Assembly (NCBI RefSeq): GCF_040869045.1
Contig: NC_090319.1
Coordinates: forward strand, 377,037,601-377,101,600
DNA: 64,000 nucleotides
Origin: Eurosta solidaginis
Taxonomy: Eukaryota > Arthropoda > Insecta > Diptera > Tephritidae
Reading direction: 5' to 3'
Shown: positions 1 through 11,100 of the stretch, one piece after another
Layout of the letters: every line of letters starts with the position of its first letter
Numbering within the stretch: position 1 is the stretch's first letter
The notes under the pieces: generated by a model
Told to the model about the DNA's origin: nothing
The model's input: the letters and a program-made list of their open reading frames with translations, nothing else
Databases searched by the model: none
Made by a program: the position numbers and the translations under genes

Positions 1-310
1 AAATTCGTGAAAACTTGAACAAAATGTTACTAACTTTGGAAAAATCCTGTTCGTTCAAACAAAAATTTTGCAACAAGAGGGCGCAATTTTGCATTTCGCT
101 TGGAGGATAAGTTGCAAAATTGTACCCGATAAATAGGTGTCCCGGTATAATTTTTTGCAGTGTTATACACAGTAAATTCAAAAAAGGGTTTTTCATTTTG
201 TACTGATAACTGAAAAGCTAGTTTTTTTGTTGTTTTCCCATTTTGTGTGTTTTTCGATTTGGTGGTTTTCTCATTTTGGTGTTTTTTTTTTTAACAAGTG
301 GCACCATCGT
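1..310. other. non-coding sequence at window edge
   Basis: No gene seen. The sequence is AT-rich with T runs and several TTTTGTTT-like stretches. It lies next to the inverted-repeat element that ends at 626 and may be its interior, but nothing here matches the second copy near 40 kb, so I cannot say where the element ends on this side. Confidence 0.5.
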
Positions 311-626
311 CATAAGTGCAAAGTAGGGAGCGCAGTGAGCATAAAATTCTCTTTGAAATTTGCTCATGTATTGACTGTTGATCGCTGTTGAAATGACCAG
401 TGCGATCAGTTGTGTTAACAAAAAAATCAGTTAGATTGATTAGGAATTTTTTTGTTAACTTAAGAGCTACAATTTCTGTTCTGTTGAAATGACTAAACTA
501 ATTTGTTCGCTTGACAAAGAACTCGGTCGAATTAACCGTAATTCGATCAATTTCACCGAATCTCCGTTAAATCAAGAACAACAGAACAGATTTGTTGATT
601 TTACTAGCACCATTTCTTTCAGTGTA
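311..626 (-). mobile_element. inverted-repeat DNA element, partial copy A (CACTGAAAGAAA end)
   Basis: Read on the minus strand, this stretch matches 39882-40212 closely, including the internal run that reads as ISTAINSQYMSKFQREFY in both. The outer end at 626 is CACTGAAAGAAATGGTGCTA, the same tip as copy B. The match stops near 311, where copy B goes on to other sequence and a SINE, so only one end is visible here. No transposase is present. A short (about 30 bp) terminal inverted repeat with no coding capacity suggests a non-autonomous DNA transposon; the superfamily is not clear. The open frame it contains is shared by both copies but has no recognisable domain. Confidence 0.6.
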
Positions 627-1340
627 TGCACTTACGGTTTTTCATTGTCATTGTTGCTCTTAAGCTGTTTAAATGTTGCACTCACTCAAGTACTTACATT
701 CTTGCACTTCGGTAAATATTAACGTAACTTTGCAGTACTTCAACGAATATAAATGTAGATGCATTGGTGGAAACTCCGGGAGATACCGTATTTTCGTAAA
801 AAAGAACTCAACTGGTTTATACCATTGCATGCGTTTATGCATGCCTATTTATTTGTTTGTATGTGTAGTTACAAATAGCATTCATTTACATCGGTTGGGC
901 CTTGAGTCCGCACGAAGCGTGGGTATTGTTGCTTACTGCAGATTAAGTTGATGCAGCTTAAAAATGTTGTATAGTTGAAGTTGATATTTTGAGTCTATGC
1001 AATTTTAATTAACTGTAAATGTCGGTGAAAATAATATTAATTCGTAAAATACAAGCTTCTCCAAGAGATGGCTGGAGTGTTCGTCAATTATAGAAGCCTG
1101 TGCTAACCCTCATCAATCGCCGTTGCAAAATCGGTATCTCATATTAGAAGGTTGGTATCAAAAAAGGGAAAAATCTAACGCTTATAAAAGTATTTGGGTT
1201 TTTTTCAAAGAAATGAGGAAAGAAAAAATATGAATCTAATTGGTGCTCTAGTTTTTTTTTTTTTTCAAATAACAAAAGAAAGCGGGTAGAGGAGAAAAAA
1301 TAAAATATAACTAATTTCATGTAACCAAAACCATAAAACC
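627..1340. other. non-coding, no feature recognised
   Basis: AT-rich sequence with short open frames that show no domain or codon bias. I see no repeat shared with the rest of the window. Confidence 0.5.
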
Positions 1341-1344
1341 TGCT

Positions 1345-2035
1345 GTCATTGAGCAAAGCGCATTTGTGTCTTGGAAACCACGCTAGTGTTGGCAGGAATA
1401 ATTTCGAAATAGTAAAAGACTTCATTTATTTGGGAACCAGCATTAACACAAACAACAACATCAGCACTGAAATCCAGCGAAGAATCACTCTTGCCAATAA
1501 ATGCTACCTTGGACTAGGTAGGCAATTGAAAAGTTAAGTCCTCTCGCAGGCAAACAATAATCATGCTCTACAAGTCACTTACCGTACCCGTCCTGCTAGA
1601 GCATGGACCATGACAACGTCAGCTGAAGTGGCTATGGTAGTGTTCGGGAGAAAAGTTCTTTGAAAGATTTATGGACCTCTACGCGTTAGCGATGGCGAAT
1701 ACCGAAGAAGATTTAATAATGAGCTATACAAGCTTTACGGAGACATCAACATAGTCTATCGAATTAAAACGCAGCGGCTACGATGGATAGGCCATGTTAT
1801 GCGAGTGAAAGATGACGCTAAGAAAATAATTTTATCGAAACCCGCCCATGGAATCAGATAAAGAGGGCAGCCCCCCCCCTCCTCCTCTGCTGTAAGGGCC
1901 AGGTGGAAAACGATTTAAGTTACCTTGGTGTGACCAATTGGCTCCAGTTGGCACAGCGAAGAAGCGATTGGTGCGCCTTGTTGCATGGCCATAACCGTTT
2001 AAACGGTTAAGCGCCAATTAAGTGAGTAAGTAAAA
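1345..2035 (+). pseudogene. RTE-type LINE 3' end, decayed
   Basis: Remnant of the reverse-transcriptase C-terminal region of a non-LTR retrotransposon. The first 60 codons read in frame: EIVKDFIYLGTSINTNNN followed by EIQRRITLANKCYLGLGRQL, a block typical of RTE-like endonuclease/reverse-transcriptase proteins. After codon 62 there is a stop, then the coding sense continues in shifting frames through regions corresponding to VYRIKTQRLRW and the terminal GVTNW motif near 1930. Part of the middle (around 1600-1690) is deleted. The end is an inverted AACCGTTTAAACGGTT stretch followed by a GTAAG-type simple repeat tail, the kind of microsatellite tail known for RTE elements. A second, 5'-truncated copy lies at 19087-19430 on the other strand with the same tail. 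Clearly dead; it explains the short frames on both strands here. Confidence 0.8.
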
Positions 2036-2108
2036 CCATAATTCACACAATGGCGTGATATAGCGAAAAGTTTAAATTTAAGTGTACTCATGTTATCCCC
2101 GAAGTATG
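2036..2108. other. short spacer
   Basis: Non-repetitive spacer between the LINE tail and the polypyrimidine tract. Confidence 0.4.
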
Positions 2109-2109
2109 G

Positions 2110-2822
2110 CTTTTTTGTTTCTGAAAAATAGTATTTCTTTCCCTGTTCCGTTATTATCTCTTCCCCTGACCTTTTATAATCATTCTACTGCCACCCTTCT
2201 CCTCAGCATCCTAGCCACTTATACTTCTCTTTTCTTTCTCTTTTCCCCTCTCTACTGTTATTCCTTTTCTTTCCAAGTTCCTCCTCAATATTTCTCTCCC
2301 TTACAGTCCCACCATTGCCCTTGCATTCCTCCTACTACCACTACCTCCACCACTTTCAGGCTCTCTATGCTGCTCTCTCTCTTCCTCCACTTTCAGTAAC
2401 TCTATGCCCCTCTCTCCTCCTTCACTTTCAGTCTCTTTAGGCCTCTCTCTATTTTTCTACCTCCCTATTTTTCTATCAATCTCTCCTCCTCCCTCTACTT
2501 TCCTCTGCCTCTTCTGCTCCATCTCTCTTCCTCTCTGCTTCTCTTCTCTTTCTCTGGTTTTTCCTCTGCCACTCTTTAGTCCTCATTATTTCTCTTCCTC
2601 TCTTTCTTGCTCTTTGTCTGTCTCTCTCTCCCTCTATTTCTTTCCCTCCTTTCCCTCTTTCTTCCCCTTTCCCTCTTTCTTCCCCTTTCCATCTCTTCCC
2701 CATCACTTTCCCCTCTCTTCCTTTTTCTATCACGCTGCAACTTCCTCTCTTCCTCCCTCTTTCTCCCTTGCTTTCACTCTTCCGCTCTCTTCCCCTCCCT
2801 CTCCCTTTTTTCAACTCAACTC
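2110..2822. repeat. polypyrimidine tract (CT-rich low complexity)
   Basis: About 700 bases in which the plus strand is almost all C and T, with CTCTCTC, TTCCCTC and CTTTCC blocks and few purines. Open frames on both strands (Ser/Pro/Leu/Phe-rich on plus, Arg/Lys/Glu/Gly-rich on minus) are products of this bias, not genes. Such tracts can adopt triplex structures; that is general knowledge, not something shown here. Confidence 0.85.
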
Positions 2823-4140
2823 AGATCGCATAAGATCTAGGTGACATGGAAAACATTTAAAATACTAAATAAGACACCCTTCGTCCTCTCTTAATGCCTT
2901 TCTACTTTTCCCTCTTTGTCCCTTTTTATCTCTTCAAAATTCAGAGTAAATCCAATCATAAATATTTTTTCGATTCGATCATTCCCTGGTCCTTTTCCTG
3001 GAAAAAAAACTTGCCAGGAACACTCCACAGGATTATATGAAGCTATCCTGAAAAATATAACAAAATCCACAGTGTCGTTTTTTAGTATATAGGTCGCATA
3101 GCAGCGCTACCATTATCGAAGAGTATTTCTCTGATAATCAAGCAAATTATTGAGCTACTGAACGTTGAGCTTCTCAACACGTATACTTCAAAACAAGGCA
3201 AAAATACTGATAGTGTGAAAACTTGATCTATAGTTCAATAAGTTTTTGTGTTTTACAACCAATAACTCACATAAACAAAAATAGAATGTCAAATGCAATT
3301 GGCGCAAAAGTTGTGTTAAAATTGATGAAAATTTGCGTTTGTGAAAGCAACAATGATATATGAAGTTTTATATCTATTTGGGTACATGCACTTGTTTAGG
3401 TAAGATTGTATGTATGTATGTACATAAATAATAAAAACTTTTCATATTTGCTTCAATGGATTCAACTGCCACAAATAAATAATGTGCAAAATGCCAAATA
3501 TAAAATACTAGACGATTACTTTTAACGCTGTAGGAAAAGCCAAATTGGATATGACTTGTGTCGCATGGCGAATTCAGTCGTATTTATAATCATACTTGAA
3601 CATGTACTACGTAGTTGCACATACACATATGTACATTTAGTATATGCTTAAGTAAATACGACATTCATACTATTTTTCACAAAAGTCCAAAATGCTAAAT
3701 GGTTTGTTGCACACATGTTTAGAGAGTGCCACAAAATGCATATTCACACTTGATTATAAAAATGTATGACAAACGCCATAAACAAGCATACAAGTTACGG
3801 TAATAATTTGTGACGTTTATTTGTAAAAATGACTCAAGTCGATTCCGAGTTGTTTTCAAATATGAGTTAACACCTTACAGAGAAAAGAAAGTTTTCGCGA
3901 AAGTTTTCGTTGACAGCCTCTTAGTTTGTAGGTTGAACATGAATACTAAAAGTACGACTTACATCATTTTAGAAAAATACGCGCTTTTTACATGAAAGTG
4001 TGCAGCTGCAAATGAGTTGTTCCATGTAAAATACCATACTAAGCCCAATCGGTCTTAACCTATGCAGGATTGGCCGAAATTTGGACTGTAACACCGGCTT
4101 AAGTATCCTTTTATTATTTTTTAAAAACATCGAGTATTTA
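2823..4140. other. non-coding, unique AT-rich sequence
   Basis: No gene seen. Holds a short (ATGT)n run at 3407-3423 and several ATGTAC-type palindromic words. Frames such as the one at 3810-3995 have no recognisable domain. Confidence 0.5.
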
Positions 4141-4149
4141 TATCATACC

Positions 4150-5015
4150 ACGGAGGCTAGTTTAGCTTAGGTTAGGTTAGAAGGGCGTATATGGGAATTT
4201 CCCACACTTTTACTCGGTGGTATTTTGTCCATTGTAGGTTACTGCCATGCAGAGCTGCCACCTAAACTTCTAAAAGACTTAACCCATTTATAAGATCTAT
4301 TATATAGGTATCGCCATTGATTTTTCAATGTTGTCAACTATCTAAAATTTAAGATTTAGTGTTGCTACCTAGGACTTACACCTAACTTAATATCTATTCT
4401 TTTATAAATGTTTTGTCCCACTCAGATGCATTATTTTCGTTGATAGTTGTACGCTACCTTCAAAGCTTTTTTAAGGTGTTGCCTTTGAGATGCTTTTACA
4501 AAGTTTCCAGGTACTTGATATTTTGTGAAAATTTAACGAAATACGCCAATATGGATATCAAGCAGAAGATATTATGGGTCTAATTACAAAAACAATTTTT
4601 CTAAGTAGGTATATCATGCTTTGTAAATCCTATTCTATCTCGAAAGTGGCTAGATCCGTTTAGATGGAGTGTATGAATGTTATCTAAATAGGTAACATTT
4701 TAAACTATCTTATGTAGGTGTTTCAAACTTCGGTTTTTTCAAGGTTGCCACCTAATTGAACTTTTTTTAATTTAAAGGAGATAGCTTGTATGAATTTAGA
4801 ACAGAATATATATATGTAAGTCGTTTTTAAGAAAATAATTGCTAAGTAGGATTATCACCTCAGGTTGCCACCTATCATAACTTTATTAAATTCTTTGTAC
4901 GATAAGGGCTTGAACTATTTTCAAAAATATTTGAATATAGATTATAACCTATATATGACCCAGCTCTCTATTGCTTTTCACCTAAGCTCTGTTACAGAGA
5001 CGTTGCCACTACGAT
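4150..5015. repeat. degenerate repeat with GTTGCCACCTA core
   Basis: The core GTTGCCACCTA or a one- to two-base variant recurs near 4253, 4361, 4743, 4863 and 5001, with a further GTTGCCATTT at 5316. Between the cores, words such as AGGTATC and TAAGTAGG also recur. Spacing is irregular (roughly 110-380 bp), so this is an old, eroded repeat array. A short TTAGGTTAGGTTAG run at 4162-4176 lies at its left edge. Confidence 0.5.
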
Positions 5016-5023
5016 GTTTATGA

Positions 5024-5168
5024 AAGGTGAAAACTTATCTGCTTTGTAGATGCCGTTCGGAGTCGACATAAAACAAGCAGGTCCCGGTCTGGTCACGCCA
5101 ACTTGTAAGAAACACTAAAAGCTCGGCCTAAAATCTCTTCGCAGGTTATTGCGCCTTTATTTATATAC
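5024..5168 (+). mobile_element. tRNA-derived SINE, 3' portion only
   Basis: Matches the 3' half of the full-length SINE at 52441-52806: GAAAACTTATCTGC, then GATGCCGTTCGGA, AAAACAAGCAGGTCCC, AGCTCGGCCT and the end block GGTTATTGCGCCTTTATTTAT. The tRNA-like head with the polymerase III promoter is missing. 5' truncation of this kind is usual for LINE-mobilised SINEs. Confidence 0.8.
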
Positions 5169-5338
5169 AAATATTTCATTATTGGTTTCAAAAATTTTGT
5201 TGTTTAAGAGTTGCTAACTTGTTGTATATTTGTCTATTGTGTAACTATACAAGCTCTGAGACAAAGTTAAATCACGACGAGTGGCCACTCCTGAAAGGGT
5301 AAAATTTTTTGGAAATGTTGCCATTTCCAATAAACTAA
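5169..5338. other. non-coding spacer
   Basis: No gene; AT-rich. It may be the last eroded part of the GTTGCCACCTA array. Confidence 0.35.
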
Positions 5339-5415
5339 ACAGGTAAAGAAAGTCAGCTCCAAACAATAACCGGTTCCAAAAAAAGAACCGGGTTCGAAAA
5401 AATAATCAAATCCAA
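5339..5415. repeat. 18 bp minisatellite, left block (GGTTCCAAAAAAGTAACC)
   Basis: Contains AACCGGTTCCAAAAAAAG and GAACCGGGTTCG units that match the better preserved block at 6775-6985. The array is interrupted directly after this block by the insertion starting at 5416. Confidence 0.65.
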
Positions 5416-5920
5416 CAAGTAAGGAAGGCTAAGTTCGGGTGAAACCGAACATTACATACTCAGCTGCTAAATTACAGCTTACAAAACTTTTGAATTACCC
5501 GCGGTGCCACGCCCATTGTCCAAAATTTTACTAATTTCTATTCTGCGTCATAAGGTCAACCCACCTACCAAGTTTCATTGCTGTATCCGTCTCTGGTGAT
5601 GAACTATCGCACTTTTTTGGTTTTTCGAAATTTTCGATATCGAAAAAGTGGGCGTGGTTATAGTCAGATTTCGTTCATTTTAAATAGCGATCTGAAATGA
5701 ATGACCAGAAACTTACATACCAAATTTCAATAAGATACGTCAAAACTTACTCAAGTTATCGTGTTTACGGACGGACGGACGGAAGGACATGGCTAAATTA
5801 GTTTCTTTTTTCGCCCAGATCATTTTGATATATATAAGTCTATATAGATAGATCTCGTTTGTTTATGCCGTTACAGGGTACCGTTATGCGAACAAAATTA
5901 ATATACTCTGTGAGCTCTGG
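5416..5920 (+). mobile_element. DINE-1/Helentron-like non-autonomous element (family 1), short
   Basis: Starts CAAGTAAGGAAGGCTAAG and continues with a small hairpin (stem GTTCGG, partner CCGAAC) and the subterminal word TACTCAGCTG. It carries an imperfect GGAC/GGAA tandem run around 5770-5787 followed by ACATGGCTAAAT and a TTTTGATATATA block, and ends AATATACTCTGTGAGCTC. Tetranucleotide GTCY arrays followed by ACATGGC are features known for DINE-1/mini-me elements (Helentron-associated INEs). No protein is encoded. Most of the interior and the last subterminal repeat are missing compared with 13535-14871. Confidence 0.75.
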
Positions 5921-6016
5921 AGCCATATTGAAAAATAATCGATAGCAAAACAGTGGCCGGTTTAAAATAAAAATAGACGAAACCAAAATAGTGACTTATT
6001 TCACAAAAAAAAAAAA
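5921..6016. repeat. 18 bp minisatellite, middle block
   Basis: Degenerate units (AGTGGCCGGTTTAAAATA, GACGAAACCAAAATAGTGAC) lie between two rolling-circle-type insertions and look like a piece of the same minisatellite as 6775-6985. Confidence 0.5.
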
Positions 6017-6682
6017 CAAGCAAGGACGGGACTGTCTTCGGCTGTGCCGAAGACTTCATACCTTTCATGAATGGGGCTGAACAACAATCTTATCCCGTTC
6101 GTAATCTCCAAATAATGCGCTGTATAAGATAAGAAATATATAGTGAACATATGTACATACCTAAACGATTTTAAGATAAATATAAAAAAATGGCAAAAAA
6201 CCTTATCTAAACGACCGGTTGTATGGGATATATATTATATATAGCTCCGATCGAAATGATTTTTTCACGAAATCTTCTATAATATATTAAAATATATATC
6301 ACCGAGTTTCACGTTTATACTTTCTAAATTAAGGGAGAAATGCCCAAAAATTTTTCTATCTGAACGATCGGTTGTATGGGATATATATGTTATAGTGGTC
6401 CGATCCTACCGGATCCGACAAATGTGTAATATAATACAAAAATACATCCTTGTGCCAAATTTCATTGAGATATCTCAAAATTTGAGGGACTAGTTTGCGT
6501 TCAAACAGACAGACGGACAGACGGACGGACGGACGGATAGACGGACATGGCTACATCAACTCAGTTCGTCACCCTGATCAATTCGGTATACTTAATGGTG
6601 AGTCTATCTTCTATATTTCTCAACGTTACAAACATCGGACCAAAGTTAATATACCATTTCATGTTCATGAAAGGTATAAAAA
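6017..6682 (+). mobile_element. DINE-1/Helentron-like non-autonomous element (family 2)
   Basis: Starts CAAGCAAGGACGGGACTG. A perfect hairpin follows (stem GTCTTCGGC, loop TGT, stem GCCGAAGAC), then CATACCTTTCATGAATGG. Near the 3' end the reverse complement, TTCATGAAAGGTATAAAA, closes the element, so subterminal inverted repeats are present. The interior has two copies of a block with CGGTTGTATGGGATATATAT and a GGACAGACGGACGGAC array at 6505-6545 followed by ACATGGCTACATC, as in Drosophila DINE-1. No coding capacity; the open frame starting at 6495 is a by-product of the GACG array. Confidence 0.8.
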
Positions 6683-6985
6683 TATACGGTTAAAAGCAGT
6701 GACCGGCTTCAGACTAATGGCAGATTAAAAAGTTAGACGGGTGCAAGGAGGTAAAGGATTCAGAAATAGCATCAGGTTCCAAGAAAGTAACTGGTTTCAA
6801 AAAAGTAAGCGGTTCCAAAATAGTAACTGGTTCTAAGTAAGTAACCGGTTCCAAAAAGTAAACGACTCCTAAGAAGTAACTTGTTCCAATAAAGTTACCA
6901 ATTCAAAGAAATTATTCGTCGCCAACAATCACTAACGGTTTTGAAAAAAGTAACCCGTTCCAAAAACGTAACCCTAAAACTCTCC
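6683..6985. repeat. 18 bp minisatellite, right block (GGTTCCAAAAAAGTAACC)
   Basis: From 6775 the units are easy to phase: GGTTCCAAGAAAGTAACT, GGTTTCAAAAAAGTAAGC, GGTTCCAAAATAGTAACT, GGTTCTAAGTAAGTAACC, then a 17 bp unit and more diverged units up to about 6985. The first 90 bases are very degenerate. The unit junction creates AACCGGTT, the core of the Grainyhead-type binding motif; whether that matters is unknown. Confidence 0.8.
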
Positions 6986-8335
6986 TTGAAAATTTAGGTT
7001 CGTGTAAGACTGTGGACACATTCAGTCTATGTAAGGTCGTGATTAATCGGCCGGTTCAATCTAGGTGAGTGCATTATCATCCAAAATATACAAAAAACAA
7101 ATCAGAGCAAACGATTACTCACCGTTTTGATATGGAATAACCCATAAAACAGTGTGAATATGAATGCACTATGACTGCACTATGAATTGTAAATTCACAC
7201 TTAATATCGCATGAGCATATAAATTTGGCATGCCATAAATCAAATGGCAGGAAAAACTCGATTATTTTTCGTCATACGAAGCAGCAGGAAAATTGTAGAA
7301 AACAAAAACGATGGAAATAAATAAATAGATATAAAGCAAAGTCAAACGAAATCTAACGGAGCGAAAGTGTGCCTGGCAGGCACTTAACACACCAACAACG
7401 AAACAAATGTAAAAAACAAACAAAAAATATTGAACAAATAAGTAAACTACATCTGGCAGCACAGATTTATATTTAAGTGAGTATGTAAGCTTGACGCTAG
7501 AAAATCGCACACATCTCCCACTAACAGCCTGCAGTTTGAACTCGAGAGTATAGTTTAAAAATGATTTGATTCAAATTTATTTGAGTGCATTGAAAGCATT
7601 GGTAAGAGAAAAGTGGAATGAGATCTGCCACAAGGCCGATAAGTGGTGGTTTAGCTATAAGGGTGATAGGGGAGGGAGTGGGGGCAAACTACGAACTAGG
7701 AATTCACTATGACAAGCTTTGCATTTTGTAGCAGCCGCAATTGGCAGTGGTTGGCTTAGCCACAGCTACCACAGTTAATGCAACAGCAATAAACGAAACC
7801 AGTTGGCAACGTTGGCAATATGGTTAGCTTGCCATGATATCGCAGGCACATCGCACACATACTCGTTTGCGATAAATTCTATGCTTGCAGACGGTACCTG
7901 GAACTGCAATGACTGTGACATTTCGCATTCGAAATATTTCGTTGTTGGTTTTGGTTTGTATACCCTTCATGTGCGACCAAAGATATTGACAATCGATTTT
8001 TAATGACGCCTTTTAATGGCAAATTCTGGAGAGTCAGAATTAAGGGACTCTATAATTCCACTCCATTATTAAGATCTACCGCATGGACTACCATTTGACA
8101 GTGAACCATCAGAACACTTAGCACCATTTCTAGCTTTGGTGAACCCAGTAATGCGAGCATCATCAACTCCGCTTCCAGCCAGAAGGATAGTAGGTAGTCT
8201 CTATCTAGCGTTTGCTTAGCCATGTCAGCAATAGAACACAGGTGTGCAGCGGATCTCCGAGTTTTCTACAGCCCCCATGTCCGATTCATAAACTTAGAGG
8301 CTTCAAGATCCGCGTGACAGTTTCCCGGAATATTG
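6986..8335. other. non-coding, unique sequence
   Basis: No gene seen. Open frames on both strands are short and lack domains. Purine-rich GGGAGGGAGTGGGGG near 7670 is the only compositional feature. Confidence 0.5.
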
Positions 8336-8548
8336 CCATATCGCGGAACCTAGACTTTCTTAATTATTGTAATCGCAAGCGAGGTCAGGCACTCCCACAT
8401 CTCTTAATCGCACTGCATGACTATCCAAGTAGATGGTTAATTTCCTCACTACATATTATCCCATCGCCTATATCGTTAATCGCCGCAAATTCTGGAAGAC
8501 AGTAAAGTTTTGGGAGAAGCTTGAAATTTCACCAGTAAACTAGTTCAC
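8336..8548 (-). pseudogene. LINE RNase H domain relic (antisense)
   Basis: On the minus strand one frame, broken by stops, reads EISSFSQNFTVFQNLRRLTI, then LTIYLDSHAVRL and, after about 20 more residues and a stop, ESLGSAIW. This parallels the RNase H domain of I/R1/Loa-type LINEs, where a VFQAE block precedes an IYSDSQAA block and an ESL block. The DSH replaces the expected catalytic DSQ neighbourhood, and stops are present, so it is dead. Assignment is by motif order only; I could not align it. A related RNase H piece lies at 32191-32448. Confidence 0.45.
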
Positions 8549-10266
8549 TGACTCAGATGAGTTCTCTCTCGAGGGAATACTGTGTTGAAGCTTGCGCAGG
8601 GGGCAGTTGTCGACAACAGGCTGTACTACCTGAGCTGCAGTTACAACTGGTAATAATGCTGGAATGACCAATGACCGCAACTGTCTGATGAACATGAAGT
8701 TTCGAAGCCCCTTCGACGGATCAAAAAATTAATTGGTCGATACTGTGTCGCAAATAAGTCGCTTATTAACTGCAAAGAATACAAGCTTGTCGCGCTCTCC
8801 TAAGTCCTTTTTTGGGGTGCTTTGCAAAGTTCACGTGAACTAAGCGAAGGACCCGCTTAAAAATTTGCTTACACTCCACTAATAAAATTATGACCATTGG
8901 GGAGTTTCCTTATTGCTATGAGAAGAAAAAGACCGCTACCGCCTTCCATGCAATATTCACGGGAAATGTGTTTAGCATGACATTCAATGCCAAGGTGTGC
9001 ATTGTTATAAAATCGCCGCTGATCCCAAGCAGGAACAACCGTTCTAATGACAATAACGTTTTGGTTGTTTAGGCAGGATGCCTTACTTTTCCGCATCTGA
9101 TTGCGACCCCCTTATTGCAATTCAATTTAATTTCCAGCCACCCACACCATCACCGCCACATGCATGTGCATGCATGTTTTGGGCCAACGGTTGTCGCCTT
9201 CGATACAACCGGCCTCTTGGATTCTAACAGCCAACCAGTTCACATCGTTGCCAGCGATCTCTGCCGTTTATCATTGCGATTTTATTCAGGTAATATTTTC
9301 ACAATCATGGAATAGAGGAGCCAGCACACCTTTTTCTCAACTCTCTTTGTTATTTAATTCAATCCCTCTCGACGGCCCAGGCTAACCATTATCAAGCGAT
9401 CCCGAAATGCTGGACAAGCAAAAATTGTGAGGTCTTGGACCCCTCTCTTTATGTATATTGCTACCTACAAACATATGTTACCAGGTCATGATGAGCAAAC
9501 ATTACTTCTTTTTGTAAGTATATACTAAGTACGTATGGGGTATATAAATTCGAGAGCGCATTCTTCAATTTTTTGTTTTTTGGTAGCTTGGAAAATTCCT
9601 TTTGTCACATTTATTATGATTGCAGTCGACTTAATCCGCAGAAAAAATAAAAATAAACTAAATTTAAAAAATAATCAATTTGTAGTATGATGAAGAACAC
9701 AAAAACACATTTGGAAAATAAGCAGATGAATAAAATATTCAAGCAAAAGTTGATACAAGGTGAAGAAATTTCTATAAATAACGAAACTAGCCAATTTCAA
9801 ATGGGACCTAAGGATTATCTGAAAAGAAAGTGAATCACAAAACCAGTCAAAACAGAATTGTCTGATAGAAATTAAACAATAACGAAAAGGATAAAAGTCC
9901 AAATCCAAGTTTGTGAAGAATACTGGAAAATATAGCAGATTTTCTTTTAAAGAATGGGACAATGAAATAGAGTGAAGATAAACTACTGAAACAGAAAATT
10001 GGAATAGAGAAGAAAGGGGGTAAGCAATACTCAACGAGGTAGTGTAAGGGGAATATACTCGTACATATAAATAAAATGAGTTGGAATAGAACAGAGTTAT
10101 ACGTAGAGAGTAAGAGGTGGCGAGGGCTCAAAGAAAGCATATCTAAAGCAGTGCTCTTTAAAAATAAAACTGTGACTGTGGTTAGTCGTTGATTAACGAG
10201 TAACGAAGCAAGATGCAAGCATGCATTGCTTCCTTACAATTAGAATAAAATTATCGCTAATATTTA
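8549..10266. other. non-coding, unique sequence; purine-rich part 9640-10230
   Basis: No gene seen. In 9640-10230 the plus strand is rich in A and G, so the minus strand shows long Phe/Leu/Ser-rich frames (up to 123 codons). They have no start context, no signal of conserved domains and overlap each other in different frames, so I treat them as composition artefacts. Confidence 0.5.
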
Positions 10267-10953
10267 CAAGTAAGGAAGTCTAAGTGCGGATGAAACCGAA
10301 CATTACATACCCACCTGTACACTTGAAATGCTGTTGTTGTTTGTTTTGTATGTTTAATAGTGTACAAGGCTGCGCAATAATACCTACATATACATATGGT
10401 TCTATTCTGAACTAATTTTTCTTCGAGTTATGGCTCCCGAAACATAGAAAATTGCTTAGTCATAAAAGGGACGGTGACACTTTTTTTTAAATTTGAAGTT
10501 TTTCCTATTTACTGTTATAAATCCACTTGGGAAATGAAATACCATGAAGTAAAGCTCTTTTTTGCAAAGATAGAGCTTATTTTACTCGTCCACGACCCTT
10601 TTAGAAATATTTGATATGAAAGTATGTAATGTCCTTAACCGATTTCGTTAATGTTTTTTCAAAGCATTCCTTATAGTAAGGGACACCTCTCTGACTAAAT
10701 AATCAATTTTTTTGTGTGGATCCAGATAAGCTCGTGTACCAAATTTGATGAAGATATCTCAATATTTACTCAAGTTATCGTGTTAACGGACAGACGGACG
10801 GACGGACATGGCTCAATCAAATTTTTTTTTCGATACTGATGATTTTGATATATGGAAGTCTATATCTATATCGATTCCTTTATACCTGTACAACCAACCG
10901 TTATCCAATCAAAATTATAATACCCTGTGTACAAGTACAGCTGGATATAAAAA
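10267..10953 (+). mobile_element. DINE-1/Helentron-like element, variant 3
   Basis: Starts CAAGTAAGGAAGTCTAAG, with the GCGGATGAAACCGAAC hairpin region decayed. The subterminal word CCACCTGTACACTTG near 10311 is answered at the 3' end by CAAGTACAGCTGGATATAAA, an imperfect reverse complement. GGACAGACGGACGGACGG followed by ACATGGCTCAATC sits at 10787-10817 and the TTTTGATATATGGAAGTC block follows. Same layout as families 1 and 2 but with its own subterminal repeat. Non-coding. Confidence 0.8.
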
Positions 10954-11100
10954 CTTGAATATTTAGTGCTTGAGCTTTCGTTGGCAAAATATTTTTGTTA
11001 AGGCGTTAATAAACACTAGTTTTCACCGATGTTGCTTGTTAAACGGCGACGACCGCATTCATTTACCGAAATAGCGGAACAATTTGTTTGAACAAATTTG
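10954..11100. other. non-coding spacer
   Basis: No gene; AT-rich. Short frames on both strands overlap here without a domain. Confidence 0.35.

Noticed and set aside
2404..2844. 146-codon frame rich in Ser, Pro, Leu and Phe
   Set aside because: Product of the polypyrimidine tract; equally long frames occur on the other strand.
4160..4177. Insect telomere repeat TTAGG
   Set aside because: Only about three units, internal, and flies have lost this telomere type.
9675..10218. Two long hydrophobic minus-strand frames resembling membrane proteins
   Set aside because: They overlap in different phases over purine-rich DNA; Phe/Leu/Ser excess follows from composition.
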